Source: Drechmeria coniospora
Taxonomy: Eukaryota; Ascomycota; Sordariomycetes; Hypocreales; Ophiocordycipitaceae
Reading direction: 5' to 3'
NCBI RefSeq assembly: GCF_001625195.1
Contig: NC_054389.1
Span: 2,636,147 to 2,700,146 of the forward strand
Length of the DNA: 64,000 nucleotides
In this document: positions 1 to 11,983 of the stretch, one piece after another
Numbering within the stretch: position 1 is the stretch's first letter
Layout of the letters: every line of letters starts with the position of its first letter
Made by a program: the position numbers and the translations under genes
Notes under the pieces: generated by a model
Seen by the model: only the letters and a program-made list of their open reading frames with translations
Database searches by the model: none
Told to the model about the DNA's origin: nothing

Positions 1-1298
1 CAGGGATAACCAACAGCTGGGTCATCAGGAGCGCTAGTCTCTTCCGAGAGCTGACTGCATGTTGCATTCATCGCCGGGTCAGCCCCAGGTTTCAGGCTCA
101 CTCCCGAGTTGATGTTGATTGCTGCCCGACTAAGCTCCAAATTGCTCCCGAGTGAAGAAAGCCGGCTCCTGCGAGGACACGGACACGTCCCCACGAATCA
201 CCCTACCTATGGGTATAACTACCTAGCTAGGTGCGCGTGAATTTTTAACGTTTACGAAATTGGTTCCTTAGTACTCCGTGCTTTCGGATGCGATATGTAC
301 TGTACTCTGCACGAATCACTACGAACTGCATGTACCTTCGTACGTACTGTAGGTGTGACTTGTGCACTTTCAAGTACTCATGCGTACTTACAGTAATTAT
401 ACTGTACGCTTACTTATCTGCTTCTATAGGGGTACCTGATGTACTGTAGGGAGTAACTATAATACAAAGAATTCTGCATATACATGTACAAGTACACCTA
501 AGTACATGTAAGTAGGTGCAGATAGTACTTAGGTAACCATACTCCCCAAGTACTTGTACTTGTACTTGTGCTTGTGCTCGACTTACAGTATATACCGCCT
601 TATCTTTTCCATCAATCAGATGTTGGCACGAGGTAATTAATAACGGAGTGCTTGTACTCCGTACCGGCACTAGCGAATGGTACGAGGGTACGTATACTTA
701 CGTACGGAGTACTGTACCCGTACATCACCCACACTTAGTACATACTTTATTAGTACTTTAGTAGGTAGGTAGCACTTAGTTGTGCTCAAGTACTGCAAGT
801 ACAGTACTCCGTACACTTCTACCACTGCTCCGTACAGTACAGTACTGTAGACCTTGACAGTGAGTACTTACTCCGTACTGTACTCCCGTAATACTCTGTA
901 ATACTCCGTAATCCTCGAGCTCATACTTGTACTAGTACTTCCCTGCTTGTATTACGGGAATGGGCGCGTTTTGCCCATGCAGCACCCCCTATCGCTTGCC
1001 GGCATGCGTCGCAATCAAATTAAGCGATGAATCTTGCATTGGCTCCCTAGTATCAACTCGCATACTAGTACATTTCAGGGAATGACCTACTAATAATTCG
1101 TACCCACTACGACCACCTGCTGGAGATCGCTGCTATAATCGTTGTAATTATCGAGCTTAGATAGGTACCTAGTACCTAGTAGGTAGGCGGCGCACGTACT
1201 GGTTCTGAACTCGCAATCACGCTCTCGACGATCCCCGCAACACCCTCCTCCCCCTCCTGCCGCCGCTGTTGCCCGCCTTTCTGCTGCCCTTCTCCAGC
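1..1298. repeat. GTAC-rich 5' spacer upstream of bre2
   Basis: No gene is visible here. Positions 1-250 have ordinary composition and could be the flank of a gene outside the window. From about 280 to 960 the sequence is packed with GTAC tetramers in blocks such as TACTCCGTAC, AGTACTGTAC and CAAGTACTTG, and open frames there are short and repetitive. From about 960 to 1298 the sequence becomes more complex and leads into the bre2 start, so the promoter and 5' leader of that gene probably lie there. Confidence 0.7.
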
Positions 1299-3037
1299 AT
1301 GTCCTCGGATGTTGGAAGTCCCAAACGGGAGCCGACGCCGACAGCAGCTTCATCGCTCTCGTCGATCCCGAAAAAACGCGCGTTGGATGATGGCCACTGC
1401 CCATCCATCCTCTCGCCACTGAACACCGAGACGAAGCTGTCCGAGCACCAAGCACCAGACGACAGTACCCCTGTGAGCCGCTTCAAGCCTACGCGTGTTC
1501 GGAAGGACACGCTCAAGAAGCGCGAGGCCAAGGGCGGCGGCGGCGGCGGCGGGGAGGCTGCTCTCGCAACCTCAGACCCGAGCAATGGCCGCTCAGCGAC
1601 GCCCGAATCGGAGATGGGCCCCTTGCGGTACAAGCTCGCGCCGCCAAAGCCGTCCGACTTCGACCTGCCGCGGGGACCTGTCATGGCGTCGCACCACGAA
1701 GTGACCCTGTCTGGCGGCCAGAGTGTCCAGTTCTTCGAGACGTCGGAGCAGTAGGCGCCCCGTCGCGGCTTCGTTGGCACGCGCAACCGTTCGCTAACTG
1801 GAGCAGCGTCTTCAACAAGAAGAATTTCCGATACATGCACTGCATCGCCGACCCCCTCTTCCCCTCCATGATATACTACCGCCAGACGGAGCCGGAGCCG
1901 TTTGGCCCTCGCATGAGCTTCGAGGATGTCGCCCCCAGCGTCTACTTCGACAGCTCTGCCCGGCAAATAACAACGGACAAGGGCTTTCGGATGGGCCGAG
2001 CCAACGTCGCAGTCCGGCAGGGCCGCTGGTACTGGGAGTGCAAGATTACCCAAGGCGTGCCGCCAGTCAAGGACGGCGCCGGCGGCGAGACCGGCCGTGG
2101 CCAGCACGTCCGGCTGGGCTGGGCGAGACGGGAGGCATCTCTCGATGCGCCCGTCGGCTTCGATGCGTACAGCTATGGCATCCGTGACGTCGCCGGCGAA
2201 AAGGTCCACATGTCACGTCCCACCGACTTCTTTCCTCCCGGCGACGGCATTCGCGAGGGCGACGTCATCGGCTTGGAGATCCAGCTCCCCTCCGAGCATC
2301 TGCAGCGCAAGGTTCTCGAAGGAAACTACAGCCCGATCGTCGACGCCGCCGACGACGAGCATCCGCCGCCGGCCGAGGCATCCAACATTGTGCGCGACCG
2401 CGTGCCCATCCGATTCAGGTCGCACACGTACTTTGAAAAGATCGAGTACCACCCGACCAAGGAGCTTGAGGACTTGATGAACCCGTCGCCTATCCTCCCA
2501 GGCTGCCCACCACCCCCGGCGCCTAGCCCGAATCATCCATCCCCTGCGCTTCGCACGCTGCCGAACTCGTGCATCAGGATCTACAAGAACGGCGTCCTCG
2601 TGGGCACGCCGTTCGAGAATCTGCTGTGCTTCCTACCCCCCGCGTCGAAACCGATGCCTCAGGTTGGCGCCCGCGAGAACCTCGATGACGGCTTGCTTGG
2701 CTACTACCCAGCCGTGAGCGTCTTCCGCGGCGGCTCGGCAGAGGTCAACTTTGGCCCCGACTTTTGGTTCCCGCCACCAGGGTACGGTTCCGCAATGGAC
2801 GAGGTCGACCTGGTGCTTGCCGGAGAGCATCGGCGGGACAGGATCCACGCCGTGTCGGAGCGCTACCATCAGCAAATCGCCGAGGACATCGTTTACGACA
2901 TCATAGACGAGGTGGACTTCTGGATGAAAGATGCCGGGTCCTCGACAGATCAGGATGACGCACGGCCGCGAGATGAGACCCCATCCGCTCTGGCACCGGG
3001 AAGGGAGGAGATCAAGGAGCTGGTCCAGGACGACTGA
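1299..3037 (+). CDS. bre2: Bre2/Ash2-like SPRY subunit of COMPASS histone H3K4 methyltransferase
   Basis: The exons are 1299-1750 and 1807-3037, with a 56-bp intron (branch-like CTAAC, acceptor GAGCAG), giving 560 aa. The join restores the reading frame across the motif FFETSEHVFNKKNFRY. Residues 1-100 are low-complexity with a poly-Gly run encoded by GGC repeats. A SPRY domain follows, with the core RANVAVRQGRWYWECK at about residues 215-230, HCIADPLFPSMIYYR just before it, and a C-terminal half split by an acidic/proline insert. Known family role: Bre2 (ASH2L in animals) binds the Set1 SET domain through an RbBP5/Swd partner and stimulates H3K4 di- and trimethylation in the nucleus. The ATG at 1299 was chosen because the longer frame lacks an upstream ATG. 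It converges on the next gene with only 233 bp between stops. Confidence 0.93.
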
Positions 3038-3270
3038 CCGCAGCAGGGGAACCCGAGCAGCTCTTGACGGTTTCCTTGTCCCGTATCCATCGATGAATCC
3101 AATATATTCAAGAAGCAAACTAGTGTACTTGGTCGCTAGCGGTTTCCCATCGTCGGGTGCCGCATCAGGCTCCACATAGCGTAGGGCATAGCATCATTCA
3201 ACTTGTCGCTGCAAAATAGAGCGCATTCGAACCCAGTTCAAGAAATCTGACCTCGGCGGCATTGGAAACA

Positions 3271-4628
3271 TCATGATCCTGTCGTCTTGGGGCCGTCGCC
3301 ATCTTGGCGCGATTCATCTCCGGTTGCAGTCGCCTCCGCACCTTCCGCGGGCGGCTCGGGTGCGGGGAGTGCCGGGTCGTCGGGCAACTCCTCGATGCGG
3401 TCACTGCCATCGATGGCAGATGCCGACTTTTCGCGCTCGATGCGCTCTTCACGGCCGCGCTTGTAGCAGTACCAGAGAACGAAGAGCAGCACTGGTTCAT
3501 ACGTAGGCAGGTGAGCGTTGGGTCGCGCGCGGCACCGCGGGGGAGGGGGGGGGCCAGGAGGCTTCACTCACGAGAGAGGGCAACGCTCCAAACGACGTTC
3601 ATGCCGATGAACGCTGGCCAGCGCGCCTTGAGCACCTCGACAATCGCCCTGAACATGCCCACGATGGCGCCCGGTTTGGTCACCAGCTCGGCGATGTTGT
3701 TCGGCAAGAGAATCTTCTTGGCCGTGCTCTTCATGCCGCCCGAGCTGTCGGCCTTGACACCCTGGCTTGCGGCTGCCGCCGCCAGGATCTCCGGCCCTAG
3801 GCTTCCCGTGATTTTCTCGGGAAGCTGCGTGACGAGCTTCTTGAGCGACGAGGGGAGCTTGTCGAAGCCCTTGGACAGCGTCCCGTCGCGGTCTTCGATG
3901 AGCTTTGTGAGGTCGTCATACGCCGTCGGTACCCCGTTGACGAGGTCTTTGAAAACTTGCGTGAATCTCTGGAGAATCTCCGAGTTATCCGTCGAGATGA
4001 CCATGTTGTTCTTGGCCGACAGGTTCAGCCGGTCAAGAACGCGGCTGAGGTCCTGCTTCTCTCGTTCACCTTCGGCCTTGGGCACGCCGTCGTCGGGCTC
4101 GAGCCCTTGATCCGTCTTCTTGTGCCTCGAGAAAAGGACAGCAAGTCGGTTGGGTTTCTTGCCGTCCTTTTTCTTGCCCTTTGCATCGTCAACGACTGTA
4201 TTCTCCTTCGATTCCTTCGTCGACGCAGCGTCGCTGTCGGACCCGACATCCGACGGGTTGTCCGACGGCCAATCCCACTCGGAGACGGAGTAGTTTCTCG
4301 GTGGGAGGGGCGGTGCGTCTCCGCCGTCCTGGGACAGAAGCTCCTCGAAGAACGACACGTCCTCGGATTGGAGGACCGGCGCCGTCTGTCCTTCCCTCAA
4401 GAGCTTGTCGTGGAGGCCGCCAACGGCGCCGATGCCATCCTTTTTGTCGTGGCCCTGCTTGCTATGCCGCCGATGCCCTGCGTCGCCTTCTTTCCCCGGA
4501 TCGAGTATCGCATCCTCGACTCGCGCTGAACCGGCCGGTGGCCCAGCTTCGTCGTTTTCGTCATTTCCTGTCGCCTTTTTCTGCTCCCGGTGCTTCTTGA
4601 TCTTCTTGTAAGTAAAGTATTCCAACAT
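3271..4628 (-). CDS. Conserved-looking fungal protein with C-terminal membrane segment, function unknown
   Basis: The exons are 4628-3572 and 3491-3271 (80-bp intron, donor GTGAGT), giving 425 aa. The N-terminus MLEYFTYKKIKKH is basic. A long charged, disordered middle contains the proline motif PPLPPRNYSV and the sequence SEWDWPSDNPSD. A more ordered helical part spans about residues 220-340 (KNNMVISTDNSEILQRF through LVTKPGAIVGMF). The splice then creates one hydrophobic segment, WSVALSLLLFVLWYCY (about 346-362), followed at once by basic KRGREERIERE, as expected for a tail-proximal transmembrane helix with the acidic/basic tail in the cytosol. I do not recognise a family. The gene converges with bre2. 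The ATG at 4628 is the first in frame, but an upstream non-coding exon is possible. Confidence 0.8.
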
Positions 4629-5358
4629 GACTGCGGATCTTCTGCTGCAAGGAACCAGTATCAGGTGAAACTGCCGTAGGTGGAAGTCGATAGCAGGTAG
4701 ACGCAGTTGTCGTTGACCGTAATGGGGGGTTTGCAAGGGGCACTCGCTCGAAGAAGGGCGTGTAGGGTGTCTTTATCCCAGTCCCTTCTGTGCTCGTGCC
4801 AACTTACTCGTACATGTAGGTGCAGTCACGTCCTCTGACCACATGAAAAGATGGTGCACGTACTCGTTCAGACTTGGATGCAATGGAACAAGTCCTGCTA
4901 GGCCGAAGTGGCGCTAGCGGTCAATGTGCACCGCCACTGGGTGATGTCATCAGCTATCAGTCCGTACACGTACTGTGAGCAGCGATTTCAGGCGAGTGGG
5001 GTATCAGATGCAAGTTACTCAATATTATGGAGTGTAAGTACGGAGTACTCTGTGCCTGTACCTGTACCTGCACCTGCACTGTAACCAACTTCCCGGTGAT
5101 TGAACGCTGCTTGTCAAGCTAGTGCGGGCTCCCTCCCATTTCAATCTCAATCGTCACTGTGCGTGCTGCCTGGCAGCCAGTCTGTCAAGCATCTTGCCTA
5201 TAGGAAGCGTCGGCTTGTCGGTCGCCTGCTCGAACCGCCCAGATACAGATGCGCCCTCTGATGCGTAAATGCCGATGGCGTCATCATATCCTCGACCGGC
5301 GATGGTGAGGCCCTCACGCGTCGTCACGTATTTTGACACCAAGTTGCATTATCAGTAA
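4629..5358. other. Spacer between two minus-strand genes, including a possible extra coding piece
   Basis: The part up to about 5100 is promoter-side sequence for the membrane-tail gene and holds a small GTAC/ACCTGTACCTG block at about 5035-5085. Positions 5154-5342 on the minus strand stay open for 62 codons with third-position C preference (for example GGC CTC ACC ATC GCC), directly downstream of the nse1 stop at 5359. There is no ATG and no clear splice link, so it is not called as a gene. Confidence 0.5.
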
Positions 5359-6336
5359 TCACTCCCCGTCGCTCGCTGCATCTATCTGCTGTTGTTCGTG
5401 GATGACCTCCTCTGCCAAGGTGCTTCTCCGTCCGCCGCTCTTTCTTCGACCGTTCCGGTACGCCTCCGTCATCGTGACCGCTCGTTCTCCCACAAAGCTG
5501 TTTCCCGTCCATTCTCTCGAGCATTTTTGACAGCTGCTTGTCCTTTGCGCACGCCAGAAGGCCTCCTGGCAAATGTCGTGCAGACGCAGCGTGCAGTTGG
5601 GCTCCGCGCACCGCAGACCCATCGTCACAATGTCCTTGCAGGCCTCGCAGAACTTGATCCGCTGCCACTCCTCTGGCCCGACATCTGGGTCGTTGTACAT
5701 TTCAATCAGCCACGGCCGCAGCTCCAGCAGGGCTCGTGGTGTAACAGCGAAGAAGCCATCCCGGCTCTTCTCGAGCCAACCCCCCTCGACGAGGCTTGCC
5801 AACACGTTTTCGACTTCACTGTGCTTGAGCCCTCTGTCGCTTGTTGTTTGTGTCTGCTCTTCTCCAGAAACATCGAGCTGGCTCTGTCGTCGATTTGGTC
5901 GGGCCAACTTGATGGCTTGCATTTCCGTGATGGCGAGCACCTCCATCCGGGGAGTATTGTATTTGTCAAACATGCCCTCAAGGACTCTCTTGATGAAAGA
6001 CAGCTCCTCCGAGTTGTACGTCGTGGCGAGCTGTGTCTGAGGGTCCGACGCCGTATTTACGAGAGCGTAAATACGCTCTTTGGAAAGTTGATGGACTGTG
6101 CTTCGGATCTCGTAGTCGAACAGAGACGCCGCCTCAGACGCGACTTCGAGGTAGGCTTGGAAATCCTCCTGCGTCACTTGATCCGGTCTAATGTCGCCAT
6201 TGGATTCGCTAGATGCGTTGATTATGGCTGCTAGTATATTTTGCGCCTCTCGGAGGGTGATGGTGCCATGGGCCAGCAAGGCTTGCAAGAATGCACGATG
6301 GCTGTCTTTGTAGCCTCGGCTCAGGAGCGCGTCCAT
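5359..6336 (-). CDS. nse1: Nse1, RING-like subunit of the Smc5/6 complex
   Basis: This is read as a single exon of 325 aa. The N-terminal half matches the Nse1 winged-helix fold, with HRAFLQALLAHGT at residues 13-25, FDYEIRSTVHQLS at 73-85 and YNTPRMEVLAI near 126-136. The C-terminus carries a variant RING with eight candidate zinc ligands in the order C-C-C-C-H-C-C-C: C230, C233, C243, C248, H253, C256, C269, C272. Known family role: Nse1 pairs with Nse3 (MAGE-like) and Nse4 in the kleisin part of Smc5/6, supporting DNA repair, and has ubiquitin-ligase activity in some species. I start at the ATG at 6336 because the protein then begins MDALLSRGYKDSHRAF, close to the folded domain. An upstream ATG at 6541 followed by GTAAGT could add a short first exon. 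Confidence 0.9.
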   Translation of the reverse strand: MDALLSRGYKDSHRAFLQALLAHGTITLREAQNILAAIINASSESNGDIRPDQVTQEDFQAYLEVASEAASLFDYEIRSTVHQLSKERIYALVNTASDPQTQLATTYNSEELSFIKRVLEGMFDKYNTPRMEVLAITEMQAIKLARPNRRQSQLDVSGEEQTQTTSDRGLKHSEVENVLASLVEGGWLEKSRDGFFAVTPRALLELRPWLIEMYNDPDVGPEEWQRIKFCEACKDIVTMGLRCAEPNCTLRLHDICQEAFWRAQRTSSCQKCSREWTGNSFVGERAVTMTEAYRNGRRKSGGRRSTLAEEVIHEQQQIDAASDGE

Positions 6337-8225
6337 GACTTTATTCGGCACGGCACTGCCGCCGGAAGGGGATTTCTCTATGGTATAGTAAACCCAAATG
6401 AAGAAAATGCGTGCGTGAGTGAGATTTGGCAATGCTTCTGAGAGTGCCAAAAGTGAAGTTGTGGACGCGTCCCTCGCGTGAGAACTGGGCTGGAAAGCAC
6501 GTCAGGACGTGTACAGTACTTACTTCGTTAATAGCTTGCATGAGTTTGGCGGGGCAAGTTGGTTCAACAGCCGCCTATTCATCACCCACCCATCGGTACG
6601 CGCGTGTACTTATGTACCGTACAGTAATACTCCGTAATACATGTACTTTTTCCATACGGAGTACTTGCGCCCAACTACTCCGTACCAACAGGTTAATTAC
6701 ACCAATTGTACTCCGTACTGTACAGTACAACTCTATGGCCTACTGTACATCTATTACTTGTGCTTGTACAAATGAATGGCGTACTCCTACAATCATTAGT
6801 AATAGAAGTACAATAAGTACTTGTGCAGGTAGAAACAGTATTAATATTTAGTGCAAGTATCAATAGTACCAACAAATGCGATGGGAGAAATTTTTAGCTA
6901 TCGTCAAAATCAAAAGTAAAGCAAAAAAACATACAACAGCCGGTGTTCGCTGATCGTCACCGACTCAACTACTAATCTGCCGGTCAGCGGCTTGACGTGT
7001 GGAGAGCAGACGGGATCCAGTATTTTCCACTGCCTATGGTCGTATGTACCTGTACGACCGTTAGTAAAAGTTATATGACGTTCATCATAGATTGAAGGGC
7101 CAAAAGCGCGCAACACTTGGAATTAACTGTTTCTTACTCCGTACTCCGTACATTACGCCATAATTCCTTAGTATCAAATGCACGAAAAGCCCCAGGAACC
7201 ACAACAAGTAACAACGCAAATTTATTCTCCGATAGAAATGGACGATATATTATTATATTGTCTTGGTACACATAAACCACGCTATATGAAGGACACGCGC
7301 TTATTCTCGCCGAGGCCTGTAGTTTATGAGACTCTCATATTTGCTGCTGGCCTGCGACCTGCGGCCAGAGTCCTCTTTGGGCATTTCCAAGGGGAAATGG
7401 CTAGATACTTGCCAGAGTACCTAACTTGTACCTGGGAATCCTTGGAGGATGGAACTGCCGTCCAGCAATGGTGTGGTAGACCAACGGCTGTGGAACGCTC
7501 CGGAGGGGGTGCAATGCTCCAGCATATCAGATCTAGTATTGAAGTCAATAAAGCATACCCCAATCCTTCGGGATCATCATGATGAGAGTATCCTGCCCAT
7601 GTCCATCCGAACCATTTTTTCATCGGTGGTTGCATGTTCGCAGGAGTGCCAACTCTATGTTGCTGACTCATCAACCTTTGTCCTCGCAACCACGTATGGG
7701 AAATTACGAGCCTGTGGCTGCTTCATCAAGCAAGCAAGTCACAGCTCTCCATTCAACGCAGTTTGATTTCAGAACCTCCATTCGCCAACACCACGATTCC
7801 ACAGAAACCCGGGCAGCCAGCCTTCTCTACTGAGCCACCTCGTGAGAAGTAGACGCGCAGCGGAAGACTCTGAATGTCATCGACTTGCCGAATCCACCCG
7901 AGTCCAGCCTCTTGACCTCTGCGTCACCGCCTGATTGCCGCGATCCGGTGGCATCGAGAGACACAGGGCCCGAAGCCGGAACATCCCCGGCCTGTTCACT
8001 ATTCAATTGGGCAACATGGCCAGCATCTAGAGCTATTTCTTACTAAGCTGCTGCCAGCTCGATCTGAGATAACATCCCTCACGCTCACGCACATAAACTT
8101 TCTTTCGAAGGATTTCTTGCTCAAATAATCCCCCAGGCAAAGAAGAAGCTGGCCGGCAGTACCCCGGGAATAGGCAAGCGTATAAAAAACTCTCTTCTCC
8201 GCGCCGAGGCGGTGGAAATCACATA
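6337..8225. repeat. Divergent promoter spacer between nse1 and clr2, GTAC-rich at its left side
   Basis: Positions 6510-6870 and 7135-7150 carry GTAC-rich blocks (TACTCCGTAC, GTACAGTAC). Positions 6880-7300 are AT-richer than the surroundings. An open frame of 134 codons at 7178-7582 starts with ATG but shows no recognisable domain or codon bias, so I leave it out. The last 200 bp are pyrimidine-rich and contain a TATA-like element just before clr2. Confidence 0.55.
8181..8190 (+). promoter_or_regulatory. TATA-like box upstream of clr2
   Basis: The sequence TATAAAAAAC lies 45 bp before the clr2 ATG and is followed by a pyrimidine-rich CTCTCTTCTCC stretch, a common start-site environment in fungi. 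Its role as the core promoter is inferred from position only. Confidence 0.4.
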
Positions 8226-10081
8226 ATGGCCGAGCTCAAAGACTTTGACGTCATGCGAGTCGCCCGCAGCGATGGTTCAGACACAGGTCCCGGTTACTGG
8301 CCAACGCCTGCAACTAACGCGACGAAAAAGGCCACCAAAGACGTGTTGACTGCCGCAACGAGGCAAAAACCGCACATGGTTCGTCTGGAGGAGTCGGATC
8401 CACGGTTTGTTGAATGGAGGGTAAAGTTGGGCATATTGCTGAAGCAAGAGCTGGCTCCCAACCCGGAAGGTAATATTCATTGCCATCTGGCTCCCATTTG
8501 ACTTTGCTAACGAAAAACCACCCAGACGGAAATCCCTGGTATCTACATTTCCCAAAGGGGTACTGGCTGTACGAAAAGTCCAAGCATCTTTGGGTCTCGG
8601 GATACCCCATCAAGGGCAAGTTGTACAAGTCACCGCAGGAGTTTGGCCTTCATCTGGTATGGCTCATGACTGCTTCGATGGACTACAGAGACTGCTGCTG
8701 CATCCACTGTAACGTTCCAGAAGCGCCCGCCAAGCAGCCTTCCCCCCCGGACCCGGTGGTGAAAGCCCCGGCAAGCGCTGCACCCCCAAAGGCGCCGTTG
8801 ATACCCCACAAAGTAACACCTGTTCCCCTGCCGCGCATCCCAGGGCAGTCACAAGAGAAGCAGGTGGCCGGCGAAGCCCAATCTCAACCAGGAAGGTCTC
8901 AGCAGCCCGCGACTGCCGACCCTTCAGTCTCCGTTGCACCAGCAATCACGCCGCAGCCGGGGTCACAGGGCCAGGCTCGAACCGGCATCCAGATCCCCCA
9001 GATCCAGGCCCAGCCGACATCACAAGTTCAACCCCAGGTCCCGGCCAGAGTCCAGCCCCCAGTCCAGCCAAAGACTCAACAGCAAAACCGGCCGGTTCCC
9101 AGGACTATCAAGTGGGCTCTGCAAGCGCCCATGTTGTTCCGCGCTGGCGAGCTAGTTTGGTACCAAAATGGCAACTCCTGGCGACTGGGCATCATTTCGT
9201 CCCCCGGATTTGACCCCTACACGCTGGTCCCTATCGGCTACGCGGAGGAGGAGCAGCCCGAGATAGAGAAGCCGGTCAAGGAGATGCGGCCATTTCAAGC
9301 CTTCAGTGTGCCCGCCGTGATGATAGCAGAACTGCGGGACAAGATGTTTGACCATGTCGCCTGGGGCGAAATGTTCCAACGCATAAGGCAGGACCGCCCG
9401 CAGCGGAATAATCTGCTCCTAGACGCCTCCAAGCTAGCTGCCGCGAAGATCGACGCCTCCTACTCGCTCTGGAGCCCCCTTGCGGAGGAACCCAGCATCG
9501 AGACGACGCACTATTACGGGTGCTTCTTTGGCGCGGAGCGAATCGAAATCGGCGACTGCATTCGCGTCAAGCTGCCGGCGGATAATGGCAGTTCACGCAA
9601 CGGCCCGTCCGTTCTAGGCCTGTGCAGCATCGTCCTACGTCGTACCGACCCACCTGCCATCCGCTTCCGTGGCAACATGTACAAGATAACAAAGGGCGAT
9701 GACGAAACCGGCGTGGCGATACCAATTGACAACCTCCCCATTACCTTGCAAGCCGAGATGCGGTGGCGGAACCAGTCGAAGCAACCGTGGCGGTGGGTGC
9801 TGATGAAGGAAGACGTCCTGTTGGATGAAAAGGCCGTGTGCGGCCGCTTCTATCCGACGCACCAGCTGATGCCTCTCTTGAACGAAGCTGGATTCAACGA
9901 GGCCATCGCCAAGGGCGACATTGAGGGTCAGTATCCATACCTCAATAACAGGATGGATGGCTCAAGCGTCTCCGTTGGCTGTCGCGTGAACAGGCTCGAC
10001 ATGCTCGGCAAGTCGGTACCTAAAAACACAAAAATTGTGCTGGAGCCTCCCATTCGAGAGCTTGCCGGTGTCAGTGGTTAA
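8226..10081 (+). CDS. clr2: Clr2-like transcription-silencing protein (cryptic loci regulator 2)
   Basis: The exons are 8226-8469 and 8526-10081 (56-bp intron, donor GTAATA, branch GCTAAC, acceptor CCCAG), giving 599 aa. The family signature sits at about residues 86-145: HFPKGYWLYEKSKHLWVSGY, SPQEFGLHLVWL and the cysteine cluster DCCCIHC. Residues 150-275 are proline/glutamine-rich and disordered. The region from about 280 to the end (FRAGELVWYQNGNSWRLGII onward) is the second conserved Clr2 domain, probably a beta-rich module. Known family role: in fission yeast Clr2 is a core subunit of SHREC, the Snf2/HDAC effector complex with Clr1, Clr3 and Mit1 that silences heterochromatin. The call of SHREC membership here is by homology. 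It is divergent from nse1. Confidence 0.88.
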
Positions 10082-10859
10082 GCGGGAGGGAACGCCGAAG
10101 GATGAGGCAAATTCACCCCAGGGCCTGGTGGGCGAGAGATTCGATCGAGATCAAGCACCGAACAGACAGCTCTCGGACGCTGGTTCTCGAGTGTGCAAAC
10201 ACGTGCATCAGCAACGCACACCCCGACTGGCGGGGCTTACTTGCGTTCAATGGCCTCGACGTCGCAACACCGTCTGGGCACTGGTAAAATAAAGCAAGCT
10301 TGAGCGGGAAGCCGAGATGAGCATGTCGCCGACGATGGCGGAATAGCCGCTTTAAATCCGAGATCATGGTTCTATTGTATGATGTGCACATGGGCGATTG
10401 CGAGCACAAGCCACGCATACTCCGGACCGCACGCGCAAGTCTTCATGTCGTCACTGCCGGTTGGCACCCGCAGCCTTTATGCAGCCGATGTAGTGTCTTA
10501 TCAAGGACACGGGGGATGACTTGTCACATGTCAAATCGATATCGGTAGCTGCGTGATCCAGGGAAGGCTTGTTGATAAGCGATTAGAACAACTCAGCACC
10601 GACTCGTAACCGAGCAGGGCAACTGCAGGCAAAGGGGTTCGCCGCGCACTGCGCCTCCAATTCAGCTCAGCGTGCGTAACCTTGCCAGAGACCATGGTAA
10701 GGAACGCTTGAATCCGGATGCTCGCACCCCCCCTCTCCCATTTTCAGCTTCAGGGCGCCACAAAGCCATGCCATCCCGGTCAGACTGACGGCAGTCTCCT
10801 AGCCAACATGCAAGCACACTGAAGGCAGCCCCCCCTTCATCGCCTACGCTTGACGTGCT
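10082..10859. other. Spacer between converging genes clr2 and the zinc-knuckle gene
   Basis: This spacer lies between two 3' ends. It has unique, moderately GC-rich sequence with no GTAC block, no clear tandem repeat and no convincing gene. It probably contains both 3' untranslated regions. Confidence 0.5.
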
Positions 10860-11983
10860 TCACGCAATGGCGAGCCTGTCCAACTTTGCCATTATCGACT
10901 TCAGGATCTCGGGATCTGGCTCCGGTTCTACTCTGCGAGGCAAGGCACGAGGAGACATTTTCGACATTTCGTGACCGCACTTCCGACATGGCGTTCCATA
11001 CTCAGCGTCGGCCCGAAACAGGGCTTTGCAATGCTCACACTCGTAGCGAGGAATACTATTGGGCCCAAAAACATCGCCGGGATAGCCGAAAGGATACTTG
11101 TCTGTCCTTGCTCTGTGACGGGAAGGTCAGCGACGACCCGGTCACACGCAGTGGGCGTGGCACATACGGATCTCTGGGGCAGTCGGTGCATCGAATGTGG
11201 TTGCACCCATCACATCTCTTGCCGCCTGTCCGGAACTGAGTCTGACACTCATGGCAGGTCCTCCGCACACGTTGGCGGGGCTTCTTGTACACCAATTCTT
11301 GGCCACCCGTCTTGCTTGGTCGCTTGAGTGCCAGGTTATCGAGGTCGTAGAAGGAGTCGGCAAAAGCACGGGGGTTCTGCTTGTATGCCTGAACGACAAA
11401 GGTCGCTCTCCTTCCTTGTTTCAAGCCCTGGTCAGGCTCGGGGCTCCTTGCAGGACAATGGAAGCAATTTGTGCAGCGGGCATGGCGGCAACCAGGACAC
11501 TCTCGGTTGACGGCAAAGCCAGCTCTACGCAGGTGGCATTTTGGTCGGATGCGCATGCGAATAGGCTTGTGGACACGTAGGACGGTGCCTTCGTTTGCAC
11601 CGGGCTGGAAGTCAAAGGCGTTGATCTCGAGGCCGTACCGCGCAGCCATCCTTCGTCCTCGCTCCTCGACGAGCTGGGATTTGGACATTGCTGTGACGGG
11701 TTCCATCCCTTGACTGCGTGTCCGTCCCTCGGGTGCCGGTTTGCTATGCACATTTCAGCCGGTTATCGAAATATAATGGGTTCCGTTCGATATTTCATGA
11801 CGTGTTCGTGACCGTTCCGTACCTCATGAGAACCGGCTCCGTCATAGCAGCGAACTTGGGAAGGGCAGAAGAGATGACTTGTTGGAGAGTCGAGGGCGGA
11901 TACTTTGGTCTTGCCAGTTCCGCTCTGACTACGGAAAGTGTGTCATCCGGTCTCCTCTGCCCGTGTTCTTGAGGTAAGCTCAT
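10860..11983 (-). CDS. Fungal protein with three cysteine zinc modules, function unknown
   Basis: Three exons, 11983-11823, 11743-11168 and 11112-10860, are joined through 79- and 55-bp introns and give 329 aa. The N-terminus has the ordered motif ARPKYPPSTLQQVISSALPK (24-43). It is followed by ERGRRMAARYGLEINAFDFQ (81-100). Three cysteine modules come next: module 1 (C123, C136, C139, C144, C147), module 2 (C217, C220, C231, C234, C239, C242) and module 3 (C271, C274, C288, C291). The C-terminal block contains YPFGYPGDVFGPNSIPRYEC. In module 2 the pattern begins CHEC, whereas the matching place in module 1 reads CHLR, so one ligand seems lost. The last exon is only found after splicing, which supports the model because it continues the conserved motif. 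I do not know a function; zinc binding is inferred from the cysteine pairs. Confidence 0.85.

Noticed and set aside
1217..2209. 330-codon frame antisense to bre2
   Set aside because: Shadow frame across exon, intron and exon of bre2, with no domain.
7178..7582. 134-codon frame with ATG in the nse1-clr2 spacer
   Set aside because: AT-rich, no domain, no clear splice partners; may be a decayed gene but the sequence alone does not support it.
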